Numbered from the stretch's first letter, positions 17,821-26,357 are shown. The stretch: 37,263 nucleotides of DNA from Paenibacillus sp. MAEPY2 (GCF_000499205.1 NZ_AWUK01000053.1:1-37263); one strand, 5' to 3'. Numbers and translations: made by a program. Notes: generated from the letters alone by a model not told the origin.

Positions 17821-19527
17821 ATGAATAACTACATTAATTTTACCTCTACTTACAATCCTAATTTGCAGGCTTTAAGCAGTGCCGACGGTTATGATGCCGT
17901 CAAAATGAATGACATGTTTGGTCAGATTATGGGCAATATCGCTGCCGTCCAATCTACGCTGACAGGCAGCCTTATTGATGTCAAGAATTTTGCTCCAGGA
18001 GATGGAAGTGATCAGACAGCCCAGATCAAGGCTTTTTTTGACTCGGCACAGGAAGGGGATGTTTTATTATTTACGCCAGGGCATTATAAAGTCGTCAAGA
18101 CGGGCTGGTTCTATACGTTTAGCGGCAGATCCGTTATCATTAAAGCCCTTCCAGGCGCAATCTTAGAGGTCTCGGATCAGGGAATCCGGATTGAAGGCAG
18201 CAATCATGTAGAAATAAGCGGTTTGACCTTGGTACGCACGACTCAAGCAGCTTGGAGTAAAAACAAGACAGGGCTGCACATCGAAAATTCAAGCAATGTA
18301 TTATTGCAACACAATGATATCAGCAAGTTTACGGATGGAATCGGAGTCAATGGTTCAAGCAGTCAAGACAATCCCGCCCGAAATGTCGTTATACGAAACA
18401 ACAAGCTGCACCACTTGGGAGAAGAACCGATTGCAGTTCGGAGTCATTTGGTTTTTGTGGTAATTCGTGAGAATGATTGTCACAGATATCTTGGGGATGG
18501 CATTTTGGTCAAGGCATCATGGCATGTTTCGATCACCGACAACTTTCTGCACACCCCTGTATTATCGAGTGATCCAGATTATTCTGCTTTTTCAGGCGGA
18601 CAGCAAGTAAATAATATGCCTAAAGTCGGTGGTGGGATTACCTGTAACAATGAGGGAGGAGAGACCGGAGCCAAAAACCTGCATATTCATGGCAATAGCC
18701 TGATCGGAACAGCATTTGGTGTGGGGCTTATCGGATTCGAAGGCACGTTTGTGACCTCCAATTATTTTTATGATATCAAATTAACTTCTGTCATCTCCGT
18801 GTCTTTCTCCTCATCCATATATAATCCAAATAACGTAAGCAACCATCTCTTTGTAATCCAGGGTAACCTGATTGATACCATCTCCAGACCAAGTGCTACC
18901 GCTGCCATTGAAGCAAAAACGAGTACGGGTGCAGAAGGCATGGACATCGGAATAATATCAGATAACATCATCATTCCAAGAGGGAAACACTGGGGAATTG
19001 TCGCGGATGGACATATTATCGTAAAAGGCAATTACATTGCCGAAGCGGGCATAGCCATGGATATTGCCAATGGAGTGATTGCATCAAGCAACATCATTGA
19101 GCCTAGTTTTGAAACGACCAATCCTGACCGAATGGTGAGTTTGCATAATGACTGTACATTTTCTCATAATTCAATTACTGGAAAAGGTACGTGTCTTCAA
19201 TTACGAGGCTCCAACAATATCATTACTGGAAATCGCTTGAAATATGAGGGAACATGGTGGGCGGTGCATCTGGACATTGTGAATAACACGGTGGAAGGCA
19301 ACCTCATAAGAGACAACATACTGATGGTGACCGCAAGTGCGGCGGGACGTTATCTCTTTGGCGCAAGCCCATTGACGAATGGGAAAAACGTAGTGGTTGA
19401 TCTAGTTACGGATACTAACGGGACGTTTTATCAGCTCGTCAATGAAATTGTTATGCTGGGTGCGAATTCTACGCGATGGAGAATAACTGTGGATGCAAAA
19501 GGTGATTTGAAAACGACAAAGTTATAG
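17821..19527 (+). CDS. Right-handed beta-helix protein, function unknown
   Basis: A 568-residue protein with no signal peptide, lipobox or membrane helix. Residues from about 50 (NFAPGDGSDQTAQIKAFFDSA) resemble the entry of pectate-lyase-like tail-spike and polysaccharide-lyase folds. The middle consists of many parallel-beta-helix rungs with N-I/N-x-I patterns (VEISGLTL, VLLQHNDISKF, VVIRNNKLHHL, LHIHGNSLIG, GIISDNIIIP, NIITGNRLKY). The start ATG follows GAGGAGGCG, so the upstream in-frame codons over the glgA terminator are not used. It has its own position between two terminators. It could be a sugar-binding or lyase-like enzyme or a phage-derived spike domain. The -10/-35 is not visible because the gap after the terminator is very short. 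No catalytic site can be pointed to. Confidence 0.72.
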   Translation: MNNYINFTSTYNPNLQALSSADGYDAVKMNDMFGQIMGNIAAVQSTLTGSLIDVKNFAPGDGSDQTAQIKAFFDSAQEGDVLLFTPGHYKVVKTGWFYTFSGRSVIIKALPGAILEVSDQGIRIEGSNHVEISGLTLVRTTQAAWSKNKTGLHIENSSNVLLQHNDISKFTDGIGVNGSSSQDNPARNVVIRNNKLHHLGEEPIAVRSHLVFVVIRENDCHRYLGDGILVKASWHVSITDNFLHTPVLSSDPDYSAFSGGQQVNNMPKVGGGITCNNEGGETGAKNLHIHGNSLIGTAFGVGLIGFEGTFVTSNYFYDIKLTSVISVSFSSSIYNPNNVSNHLFVIQGNLIDTISRPSATAAIEAKTSTGAEGMDIGIISDNIIIPRGKHWGIVADGHIIVKGNYIAEAGIAMDIANGVIASSNIIEPSFETTNPDRMVSLHNDCTFSHNSITGKGTCLQLRGSNNIITGNRLKYEGTWWAVHLDIVNNTVEGNLIRDNILMVTASAAGRYLFGASPLTNGKNVVVDLVTDTNGTFYQLVNEIVMLGANSTRWRITVDAKGDLKTTKL

Positions 19528-19553
19528 CTAAGCTAAGTTTAGTTCTTCGCCAG

Positions 19554-19611
19554 AAAACTCTTGAAGTATCCGGAGATCATTGAAGGTTGTTTTCAATATA
19601 TCAGGAGTTTT
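19554..19611. terminator. Nested hairpin between convergent genes
   Basis: An outer 11-bp stem AAAACTCTTGA / TCAGGAGTTTT (one G-U) encloses an inner stem ATTGAA / TTCAAT. Only four T follow on each side, so it is a weaker candidate terminator serving the beta-helix gene and the amylase. Confidence 0.5.
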
Positions 19612-19622
19612 ATGGCATAGGA

Positions 19623-21374
19623 TCAGCTCGGTTCCAATTGTCTATACAAAATGCGGTAGCCGTAAGGATCAAGTTTAATATTCATCATTCCATTAGTGGG
19701 AACAACGGCATCCTCGGTTAGGGCATCCTTCCAGTCTTTGGTTTCCATCGGATGTGACAAGGTACGTTCTTGCTGAGTATTGTTCATCCACACCGTAAAG
19801 TGGAGAGTGTCATCCATACGTTCGTAAATGATGCATGGATCATTGTGATCGGCCTTCAGGAAACGAAAGCGACCTTTGCGCAACGCTTCATTACTTTTTC
19901 GTAAATCAATCATCAGGCGGTAGAAGTCATAAAGCTCCTGATCTTGCTTGGCAGGGTCCCACTGCATACATTTGCGGCAATCCGGATCACCTTCTCCACG
20001 TAGACCAACCTCATCCCCATAGAATATACAGGGCGTACCAATATAGGTGAAAAGAAATACAACCGACAATTTTAATCTGCGCTTGTCTTCTCCAGCCCGA
20101 GTTAGCAGACGTGGGGTGTCATGACTGCACAGCATGTTAAAGATGACTTCATTGGTTTGTTGCGGGTAACGCATAATGAGTGATCCCATTTCGTTCGCGA
20201 AGTTATAACCATCCATAGAACCGCAGAAGAATTCGAGTACTTTGTCGGCAAAAGGGTAGTTCATTACGGAATCGAATTGATCCCCCATGAGCCAGGTCAG
20301 GGAATCACTCCATACTTCGCCTACGATGTAGGCTTCCGGATTGGCGGTTTTGACCACTTTGCGGAAATCGCGCCAGAAGTGATTATCCACTTCATTGGCT
20401 ACATCCAGACGCCAGCCGTCGAGTTTAATTTCCTTGATCCAGTATTCAGCGACATCGAGCAGGTACGCTTTGACCTCGGGGTTGGCGGTGTTGAACTTGG
20501 GCATATTGCCATAAAATCCAAATGTATCGTAGGTAGGAATACCATCTTTAATCTGCACTGGATATTCATTGATATGAAACCAGTCTGCATATTTGGAATT
20601 TTTGCCGTTTTTCAGTACATCCTGAAAAGGAGGGAAGTCTTCGCTGCAGTGGTTAAAAACCGCGTCAAGCATGACACGAATCCCACGGTGATGACATTGT
20701 TCCGCCACTTTTTTGAGCATATCATTGTCCCCGAAATGCGGGTCTACTTTTTTATAATCAATGGTATCGTATTTGTGGTAGGAGTTTGCTTGAAATAGCG
20801 GGGTAAAGTAAATCGCATTGACACCGAGTTTAGTTAGATCGTCCAGGTGGTTGAGCACACCTTGCAGGTCTCCGCCAAAGTAGTTATCCAGTTCAGGTCG
20901 GCCACCCCATTCCTGGGTTCCTTCCGGGTTCAGATCGGGATTGCCATTGGCAAACCTTTCCGTCATGATCTGATAGAACACGGCTTCCTTGGCCCATTCG
21001 GGAACCTTAAATACATCAATTTCATGAATGTAGGAAAATTCATAATATCCTCCGGTTGCATATGGGAGAGCATAATGAATTCCGTTGTCAGCCAGATAAA
21101 TGTTCTCGGTACCGGCGGTAATGCGGAAGATGTAAGTCAGACGTTTGAATTTGGGCTTAACTGCAGTTTCCCAGTAATCAAACATACTGTCGGAAGCAGC
21201 TTTCTCCAATTGAATTTCCTTATAGGTTCCATTCCAATCGTATTTATCACCAGTCAGTGCAGTCACATATTGTACATCGTCTCTCTTCGTTCGTACACGC
21301 AGGTGGATTGTCGAGGGATTATAAGCATAAGCCCATTTATCGCGGGGAACGTGATACATCGCTTCGAGCAGCAT
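19623..21374 (-). CDS. Intracellular alpha-amylase (neopullulanase type)
   Basis: A 583-residue GH13 enzyme close to subfamily 20 (neopullulanase, cyclomaltodextrinase, maltogenic amylase). It starts MLLEAMYHVPRDKWAYAY, matching the N-terminal CBM34-type domain of that subfamily. The four GH13 regions are visible: MLDAVFNHC, GWRLDVANEV (nucleophile Asp), VGEVW (acid/base Glu) and LCSHDTPR (third Asp). The start at 21374 is fixed by an AGGAGGTG site; about 70 extra codons upstream are spurious. There is no signal peptide, so it should act on maltodextrins, cyclodextrins or glycogen in the cytoplasm. Position next to glgBA supports a role in glucan turnover, by inference. A cre-like site lies upstream. 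Confidence 0.9.
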   Translation of the reverse strand: MLLEAMYHVPRDKWAYAYNPSTIHLRVRTKRDDVQYVTALTGDKYDWNGTYKEIQLEKAASDSMFDYWETAVKPKFKRLTYIFRITAGTENIYLADNGIHYALPYATGGYYEFSYIHEIDVFKVPEWAKEAVFYQIMTERFANGNPDLNPEGTQEWGGRPELDNYFGGDLQGVLNHLDDLTKLGVNAIYFTPLFQANSYHKYDTIDYKKVDPHFGDNDMLKKVAEQCHHRGIRVMLDAVFNHCSEDFPPFQDVLKNGKNSKYADWFHINEYPVQIKDGIPTYDTFGFYGNMPKFNTANPEVKAYLLDVAEYWIKEIKLDGWRLDVANEVDNHFWRDFRKVVKTANPEAYIVGEVWSDSLTWLMGDQFDSVMNYPFADKVLEFFCGSMDGYNFANEMGSLIMRYPQQTNEVIFNMLCSHDTPRLLTRAGEDKRRLKLSVVFLFTYIGTPCIFYGDEVGLRGEGDPDCRKCMQWDPAKQDQELYDFYRLMIDLRKSNEALRKGRFRFLKADHNDPCIIYERMDDTLHFTVWMNNTQQERTLSHPMETKDWKDALTEDAVVPTNGMMNIKLDPYGYRILYRQLEPS

Positions 21375-21476
21375 GACAACACCTCCTGATTTTAAGATAA
21401 AGTTATAGCTATAAATAACCAAGTTAGACAGCATTTGAACCATGTAAACAGCGTGGGATGCAAAAATTTCAACATT

Positions 21477-21492
21477 TTTCAACGCTTTCTTT
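21477..21492 (-). promoter_or_regulatory. Possible CcpA cre site for the amylase
   Basis: On the minus strand AAGAAAGCGTTGAAAA matches the cre pattern WTGNAANCGNWNWCAW with two mismatches and an intact central CG, about 110 bases ahead of the amylase start. Carbon catabolite control would suit an amylase. This is a pattern match only. Confidence 0.3.
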
Positions 21493-21539
21493 TCACAGCA
21501 TTTCCAGCTGGTGTCCGTATATACGTGTTTATTATAAAC

Positions 21540-21590
21540 AAAAAGGGTGCTCCTTAAGACCTGAAATGCAGGTCCTTCGAACACCCTAGG
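21540..21590 (-). terminator. Terminator of the M20 amidohydrolase
   Basis: On the minus strand GGGTGTTC pairs with GAGCACCC, enclosing a second stem GACCTG / CAGGTC, followed by TTTTTG. A two-level hairpin with T-run 27 bases after the stop codon. Confidence 0.8.
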
Positions 21591-21616
21591 TTAATATACA
21601 GCAGTTTGCGAAAAAC

Positions 21617-22792
21617 TTAGCGACTTGCTTGTTTAAACTCGGTTTGAATGGTTTGCAGCAGCTCAGGCTGTGTAAGAACATCATAAGCAGTTGCAGCAAT
21701 TGCCTTGGCTCCAAGAATCATGCCATCCAAGGCCCGTTCCTGTAGTGCCAAATCACGGAATTCAATGGAATGGAGGGTATGAACTTCGTCCACAACACGT
21801 ATATAAGGGTGAATTGCAGGACAGCGCAAGGATACGTTGCCGATATCCATGGAACCATGATCGTTACCCGTTACGATTTCCTCTTGAGAAATACCGAGCT
21901 CTAGCAGATTAGTACTGAAAGCGGCGGATAACGTTTCATTTGTAACCATTTCATCATAGGAAGTCTCGTAATTGGATGTAACCAGCCGGCACCCGGTTTG
22001 GAGAGCAGAGCCTTCGGCAATCTGAATCACACGTTGGGTCAGGATATTCAATTCTTTTCTGGTCGAAGCACGTACATAGAACTGGGCCGAAGCATAATCA
22101 GGAATGATGTTGGCTGCCTGTCCTCCGCTATTAATAACCCCGTGAATTCGAACCGTACTCTTCACTTGTTGGCGGAATGCATTAATCCCATTAAACGTTT
22201 GGATGACCGCATCCAGTGCATTGATGCCTTCATGTGGACTTGCAGCAGCATGTGAAGATTTCCCATGGAATTCAAATTGTACGGCATCAATAGCCAGGGA
22301 ACTGCCCGATTTCTCATAGGCATAATAAGGATGAGCCATCAGCGCAACATCACAGTCATCAAATAACCCTGCCTCAGCCATAGGCACTTTGGCGCCCCGG
22401 GTTTCTTCCGCTGGTGTACCGAATACTTTCAATGTTCCGCCTACTTCATCGAGTATGGACTTCAGACCTACCGCAGCTCCGAGGCTCATCATGCAGATTA
22501 GATGATGGCCACAGGCATGACCGATTTCAGGCAGTGCATCATACTCACAGAGAAGGGCAATAGTCGGACCAGGTTTGGATGCAGCATACGTACCGACAAA
22601 TGCAGTGTGCAAGCCAAGAACAGGAGCTTCTACGGAAAAACCATGGAAGGCAAGTTCTTCCTTTAACCGAGCAGAGGCGAGATATTCTTCGTTACCCAGT
22701 TCGGGATTGGCACCGATGTATGATGAAATCTCCTTAAAACGGGAAGCATATTGATCAATTACAGTTAGAATTTGAGTTTTGGTATGTGTCAT
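21617..22792 (-). CDS. M20-family metallo-amidohydrolase
   Basis: A cytoplasmic zinc-dependent amidohydrolase of 391 residues, related to AbgB and other N-acyl-amino-acid/aminobenzoyl-glutamate hydrolases. It has the metal-binding HACGHH segment, PAEETRGAKV with the catalytic Glu pair, a lid dimerisation domain (about 175-290: FHGKSSHAAASPHEGINALDAV) and a late metal ligand region near DEVHTLHS. The start at 22792 follows AAGGAG; an in-frame start six codons earlier has no such site. It is divergent from an amino-acid ABC transporter, which suggests it releases an amino acid from a conjugate imported by that transporter. The substrate is not known. Confidence 0.85.
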   Translation of the reverse strand: MTHTKTQILTVIDQYASRFKEISSYIGANPELGNEEYLASARLKEELAFHGFSVEAPVLGLHTAFVGTYAASKPGPTIALLCEYDALPEIGHACGHHLICMMSLGAAVGLKSILDEVGGTLKVFGTPAEETRGAKVPMAEAGLFDDCDVALMAHPYYAYEKSGSSLAIDAVQFEFHGKSSHAAASPHEGINALDAVIQTFNGINAFRQQVKSTVRIHGVINSGGQAANIIPDYASAQFYVRASTRKELNILTQRVIQIAEGSALQTGCRLVTSNYETSYDEMVTNETLSAAFSTNLLELGISQEEIVTGNDHGSMDIGNVSLRCPAIHPYIRVVDEVHTLHSIEFRDLALQERALDGMILGAKAIAATAYDVLTQPELLQTIQTEFKQASR

Positions 22793-22886
22793 GGTGGACT
22801 CCTTAAGCAAAAATGAAAATAATTTAATAATTATATCATAGATGCAGTTATTTTTCAGAAACTAGTCAAGATTTGTAATGTCGAAA

Positions 22887-22905
22887 TGCATTGCATAATC
22901 ATGCA
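22887..22905. promoter_or_regulatory. TGCAT repeats over the transporter -35
   Basis: Three TGCAT units: direct copies at 22887-22891 and 22892-22896, and an inverted copy (ATGCA) at 22901-22905, the last two forming a perfect inverted repeat with a 4-base spacer. They overlap the -35 at 22891-22896 in the gap between the divergent amidohydrolase and transporter genes. This is a candidate operator; the regulator is unknown. Confidence 0.4.
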
Positions 22906-22919
22906 TTCTACTTTATAAT
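22891..22919 (+). promoter_or_regulatory. Sigma-A promoter of the amino-acid transporter
   Basis: TTGCAT (22891-22896), a 17-base spacer and TATAAT (22914-22919) form a near-consensus housekeeping promoter about 55 bases before the start of the transporter gene. Confidence 0.75.
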
Positions 22920-22973
22920 GACTCAGGCATCAACAACAGAAAGCATACAAAGTATTATAAGGGGAGAACAGGG

Positions 22974-24437
22974 TTGAAATTGATTAGTCGTTACACCATG
23001 ATGCTGATAGCTCTTGTGGTTTTGCTAACTACGGTTACTCCGGTTGCGTCGGCAGCGGGAACTACAGGCGATTCAGGCAGTAAAAAGCTGGTGCTCGGTA
23101 CAAGCGCCGATTTTGCACCATATGAATTCCATAAAGTCATTGATGGTAAAGATCAAATTGTCGGCTTTGATATTTCGATTGCCAAAGAAATTGCTGCCGA
23201 TCTTGGGGCAGAACTTGTAATAGAGGATATGGGTTTTGACGGACTTCTTCCTGCATTGCAGAGTGGTCGTGTGGATATGGTCATCTCGGGAATGACGCCA
23301 ACGGATGAGCGTAAAAAAAGCATCGACTTCTCCGATACCTATTATAAATCGAAACAAGTTATCATGATTCGCAATGAGGATAAAGACAAATATTCAACCA
23401 TGGCTGATCTGGAAAATGAAAAAATTGGAGTCCAAAAAGGTTCCATTCAGGAAACGATTGGTCAGGGAATCCCAGGCGCCAAACTGACAGCACTTGATAA
23501 AATATCTGATATCGTACTGCAATTGCAGACCAATCGTGTGAATGCTGCAATCGTCGAAGATACGGTAGCTGCCGGTTATCTGGATGATGTTATTGGACTA
23601 TCTGCTGCGATCCCGGATGAAGAGCAGGTTGAAGCGGCGATCGGGATTCGCAAGGGCAATACGGAATTGCTGAATGCAGTCAACGGAACGCTCGAACGTC
23701 TGAAAAACGAAAATAAAATTGATCAGATGGTTACAGAAGCAAGCCAGTTGATGGCAGACAAAGTGAATAAAAGCCAAAACATTTTTGAAGTGTTCTGGCA
23801 GTACAAAAGCTTCTATGCGACAGGTGTGGGCTATACGCTCTTACTGTCTGCTCTCGGTGTAATATTCGGGGTCATTATCGGTTTGATCATCTGTCTGTTC
23901 CGTCTGCATGACGTTGCAATTCTGCGCTGGCTCGGAACAGCTTACGTTGAGGTTATTCGTGGTACACCAATGCTGGTTCAATTGATGATTATCTACTATG
24001 GACTTGCATTGACACTTGGTATTAATTTTACGCCACTTCAGGCGGGTATTATTACTCTTTCCATTAACAGTGGTGCCTATCTTGCCGAGATTTTCCGTGC
24101 AGGTATACAGGGTGTGGATCGCGGCCAGCTGGAAGCAGCACGTTCCCTGGGGATGGGAAGAGGTGCCGCAATGCGCTTCATCATCCTTCCACAAGCGTTC
24201 AAAGCGGTGTTGCCGGCGATCGGTAATGAATTCGTGACAATTATCAAGGAATCCTCCATTATCTCGGTTATCGGTATGGTGGACATTATGTACCAGGCAA
24301 GTGTGGTCAAAAACATTACGTACCAAGGAATGAACCCATTCCTGATTGCAGCAGCCATTTACTTTGTGCTGACGTTCATTTTGTCCAAGCTGCTGGGTCG
24401 ACTGGAAAGGAAGTTGAGTGCAAGTGATAGACGTTAG
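22974..24437 (+). CDS. Amino-acid ABC transporter, binding protein-permease fusion
   Basis: A 487-residue fusion of a secreted-type solute-binding domain and a membrane permease, as in lactococcal GlnP. Residues 1-27 form a signal peptide/anchor ending VASA. Residues about 38-265 are a polar amino-acid binding domain (LVLGTSADFAPYEF, VDMVISGMTPTDERK, ADLENEKIGVQKGS). From about 285 on there is a HisM/GlnP-type permease with the EAA loop (EAARSLGMGRGAAMRFIILPQAF). It starts at TTG, after AGGGGAG at seven bases. The substrate is likely glutamine, glutamate or a similar polar amino acid. Its ATPase gene overlaps the end, so the pair is a complete importer. Confidence 0.9.
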   Translation: MKLISRYTMMLIALVVLLTTVTPVASAAGTTGDSGSKKLVLGTSADFAPYEFHKVIDGKDQIVGFDISIAKEIAADLGAELVIEDMGFDGLLPALQSGRVDMVISGMTPTDERKKSIDFSDTYYKSKQVIMIRNEDKDKYSTMADLENEKIGVQKGSIQETIGQGIPGAKLTALDKISDIVLQLQTNRVNAAIVEDTVAAGYLDDVIGLSAAIPDEEQVEAAIGIRKGNTELLNAVNGTLERLKNENKIDQMVTEASQLMADKVNKSQNIFEVFWQYKSFYATGVGYTLLLSALGVIFGVIIGLIICLFRLHDVAILRWLGTAYVEVIRGTPMLVQLMIIYYGLALTLGINFTPLQAGIITLSINSGAYLAEIFRAGIQGVDRGQLEAARSLGMGRGAAMRFIILPQAFKAVLPAIGNEFVTIIKESSIISVIGMVDIMYQASVVKNITYQGMNPFLIAAAIYFVLTFILSKLLGRLERKLSASDRR

Positions 24438-25146
24438 ACAATTACACAAATCATATGGAAGCAACGATGTGCTTAAGGGCATCAACGTAACAATAGGCAA
24501 AGGTGAGGTTGTCGTGGTCATCGGTCCGTCCGGATCGGGGAAAAGTACCTTCTTGCGTTGTCTGAACCTACTGGAGCAGCCTACTTCCGGGGAGATTGAT
24601 TTTGAGGGTGTATCGATCACGGGTCCAAAACATAACATTAATGCGACTCGTGAAAAAATGGGGATGGTATTCCAGCATTTCAATCTGTTTCCGCACAAAA
24701 CGGTGCAGCAGAACATTACGATTGCTCCCATTAAAGTGAAAAAACAGTCTGCACAAGAAGCGGAACAAATCTGTGAAGATTTGCTCAAAACGGTTGGCTT
24801 GTCCGACAAAAAAGATGCCTATCCAAACCAGCTGTCCGGTGGACAGAAACAACGGATAGCCATTGCAAGAGCGCTTGCGATGCAGCCGCATGTTATGCTG
24901 TTTGATGAACCTACCTCTGCACTGGACCCTGAAATGGTCGGTGAAGTGTTGGATGTCATGAAGCGCCTTGCAGTAGGCGGCATGACCATGGTCATCGTGA
25001 CTCATGAAATGGGCTTTGCCCGTGAAGTAGGTGACCGCATTCTGTTTATGGATGGCGGGGTTATTGTAGAAGAAGGAACGCCGGATGAAGTGTTTGGTCA
25101 ACCCAAACATGCACGTACACGTGACTTCCTCGCTAAAGTGCTCTAA
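24418..25146 (+). CDS. glnQ: Amino-acid ABC transporter ATPase (GlnQ type)
   Basis: A 242-residue ATPase powering the preceding importer. It has Walker A GPSGSGKST, Q-loop VFQHFNLFPHKT, signature LSGGQKQR, Walker B VMLFDEPTSALDPE and the H-loop VIVTHEM, all intact, with the strong wording of the polar amino-acid family (NLFPHKT). The start is a GTG inside the end of the permease gene (20-base overlap), with AAAGGAAG ahead. The symbol follows the family, not a proven substrate. Confidence 0.9.
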   Translation: MQVIDVRQLHKSYGSNDVLKGINVTIGKGEVVVVIGPSGSGKSTFLRCLNLLEQPTSGEIDFEGVSITGPKHNINATREKMGMVFQHFNLFPHKTVQQNITIAPIKVKKQSAQEAEQICEDLLKTVGLSDKKDAYPNQLSGGQKQRIAIARALAMQPHVMLFDEPTSALDPEMVGEVLDVMKRLAVGGMTMVIVTHEMGFAREVGDRILFMDGGVIVEEGTPDEVFGQPKHARTRDFLAKVL

Positions 25147-25223
25147 TACAACCAAATCCTTAAGGATTATGGTCAAGGTGGAAACAAAAATTCGTTCTGC
25201 GGATGAGAGTTCATCCGATCCAT

Positions 25224-25260
25224 ACATCCCTGTCGACACCAGTCGGCAGGGATGTTTTGT
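25224..25260 (+). terminator. Terminator after the amino-acid transporter
   Basis: The stem CATCCCTGTCGAC / GTCGGCAGGGATG (13 bp, one G-U) with loop ACCA is followed by TTTTG. It ends the transporter operon. Confidence 0.85.
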
Positions 25261-25435
25261 TATGTGAGGATACGAACAGATTTACATAAAAAGTAACGTT
25301 TCTGTCATCAACGATTTAAGTCCAAATAGACAATTTATTGAAAAAAGTCGCTGAATTCAGCATAAAAGTTGAAGTGGTTTAGCCAGATGGTAACATTTAC
25401 TACGACTCTTGGTTACAAAATTGTGATATATTTGT
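25261..25435. other. Intergenic upstream of the riboswitch
   Basis: AT-rich, no gene. A TATATT at 25427-25432 could be a -10, but no -35 is seen at a normal distance. The promoter of the riboswitch transcript must lie in this stretch. Confidence 0.5.
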
Positions 25436-25612
25436 TCCTGCCGAAACTTCCGGAGGTGGGAGTGCGGGGGATGTAACGATGCAGAGTGTGCTTGGGGAAG
25501 AATCATTTGCACACGGCTTGGGGTGAATTAGGGCTACATAAATTATTCATGTAATTGAACCTATAGGGTGGTTTCCTCCATCCGAATCCGACAACTAACT
25601 TCGCAGGCATAA
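25436..25612 (+). ncRNA. c-di-AMP riboswitch (ydaO/yuaA type)
   Basis: Several landmarks of the ydaO-yuaA aptamer appear in order: TGCCGAA at 25439, GCGGGGGA at 25464-25471, CTTGGGGTGAATTAGGG at 25517-25533, ATAGGGTGG at 25563-25571, and the 3' core CCATCCGAATCCGACAACTA then ACTTCGCAGGCAT. TGCC (25439-25442) can pair with GGCA (25606-25609) as P1, as in the known Thermoanaerobacter structure. The variable arm at 25480-25520 forms a GTGTGC/GCACAC stem. Bases deviating from consensus (CAACTAACTT rather than CAGCTAACCT) are few. It ends a few bases before the ribosome site of a LysM/3D gene, a common target class. Confidence 0.85.
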
Positions 25613-25627
25613 TGAGGGAGGAAGACC

Positions 25628-26296
25628 ATGATTAACAAGAAACGTATAGCCAAAACAGCAGCAGCTTTGCTGACAGCAGCAATGCTCATTCAAGCCGTTC
25701 CGGCTCATGCTGATTCAGTTCATGTGGCCAAAGAGGGGGATACCTTCTACACCTTATCCAAACAATATGGAGTTGGACTTAACGCACTTATTAAAGCTAA
25801 CAATGACATTTCAGCTTACAACATTTATGGGGGTTTGAAAATTACAATCCCTGGTAACACAACGAACACAGCTTCTGCTGCTGCAGCAAAAACAGAGGCC
25901 AAAACGGTGACTGCCGCAAGTCTTGACGTAAATTCGGATAGCAAGGTGGTACAGGCCTGGGGGAAAACGTTTGATTACAGCAAAACTGTCGACGTAAAAG
26001 CAACAGCATACTCGGCGGATGCTTCCGAAAATGGAGGATGGGGTGCAGTAGATTACTTGGGTAATCCGCTCGAACTGGGCACGATCGCAGTAGACCCTAG
26101 TATCATTCCACTGGGTACAAAAGTACTGGTGACGGGTCATACACATCCAGGACTACCTAAACAGGCATTTGTTGCTACGGCCCGTGATGTGGGTGGTGCC
26201 ATCAAAGGCCATAAAATTGATATCTTTATTCCTGGCAGCAAGCAATCCGTGAACACATTTGGTATTCAGGATGTTGAACTTTACATTTTGAAATAA
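25628..26296 (+). CDS. Secreted LysM and 3D-domain wall protein
   Basis: A 222-residue exported protein. It has a signal peptide of about 28 residues ending AHA, one LysM domain (about 31-76, HVAKEGDTFYTLSKQYG) for peptidoglycan binding, an Ala/Thr-rich linker, and a C-terminal 3D domain (about 125-222) with the Asp motifs AVDPSIIPLGTKV, ATARDVGGAIKGHKIDIF. It is the architecture of B. subtilis YocH and of stationary-phase-type lytic proteins, probably a peptidoglycan lytic transglycosylase-like enzyme; the activity of this one is untested. The start follows AGGGAGGA at the end of the riboswitch. Control by c-di-AMP fits wall-turgor balance. Confidence 0.9.
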   Translation: MINKKRIAKTAAALLTAAMLIQAVPAHADSVHVAKEGDTFYTLSKQYGVGLNALIKANNDISAYNIYGGLKITIPGNTTNTASAAAAKTEAKTVTAASLDVNSDSKVVQAWGKTFDYSKTVDVKATAYSADASENGGWGAVDYLGNPLELGTIAVDPSIIPLGTKVLVTGHTHPGLPKQAFVATARDVGGAIKGHKIDIFIPGSKQSVNTFGIQDVELYILK

Positions 26297-26314
26297 AATC
26301 AAGAGAGTAGCTTG

Positions 26315-26328
26315 CACATGAACATGTG
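26315..26328. repeat. Palindrome downstream of the LysM-3D gene
   Basis: CACATG-AA-CATGTG, flanked by GTAG (26307-26310) and CTAC (26332-26335), gives a long imperfect palindrome in the 3' region. It has no T-run. Its meaning is not known. Confidence 0.35.
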
Positions 26329-26357
26329 AGACTACAACTGAATCTACATTAAACCGT

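Noticed and set aside
17821..19527. Beta-helix gene as part of a prophage
   Set aside because: No other phage gene, integrase or repeat is adjacent; only the fold resembles a tail spike.
21375..21584. A 70-codon N-terminal extension of the amylase
   Set aside because: AGGAGGTG at the internal Met and the family alignment fix the start at 21374; the extension has no resemblance.
23841..24809. A 322-codon minus-strand frame over the amino-acid transporter
   Set aside because: Cys/Thr-rich, no motif, and it overlaps two genes with intact catalytic and signature motifs.
25311..25420. WalR-type binding site upstream of the LysM-3D gene
   Set aside because: TGTAAC/TGTTAC half-sites occur, but no second half at the five-base spacing fits the WalR consensus.
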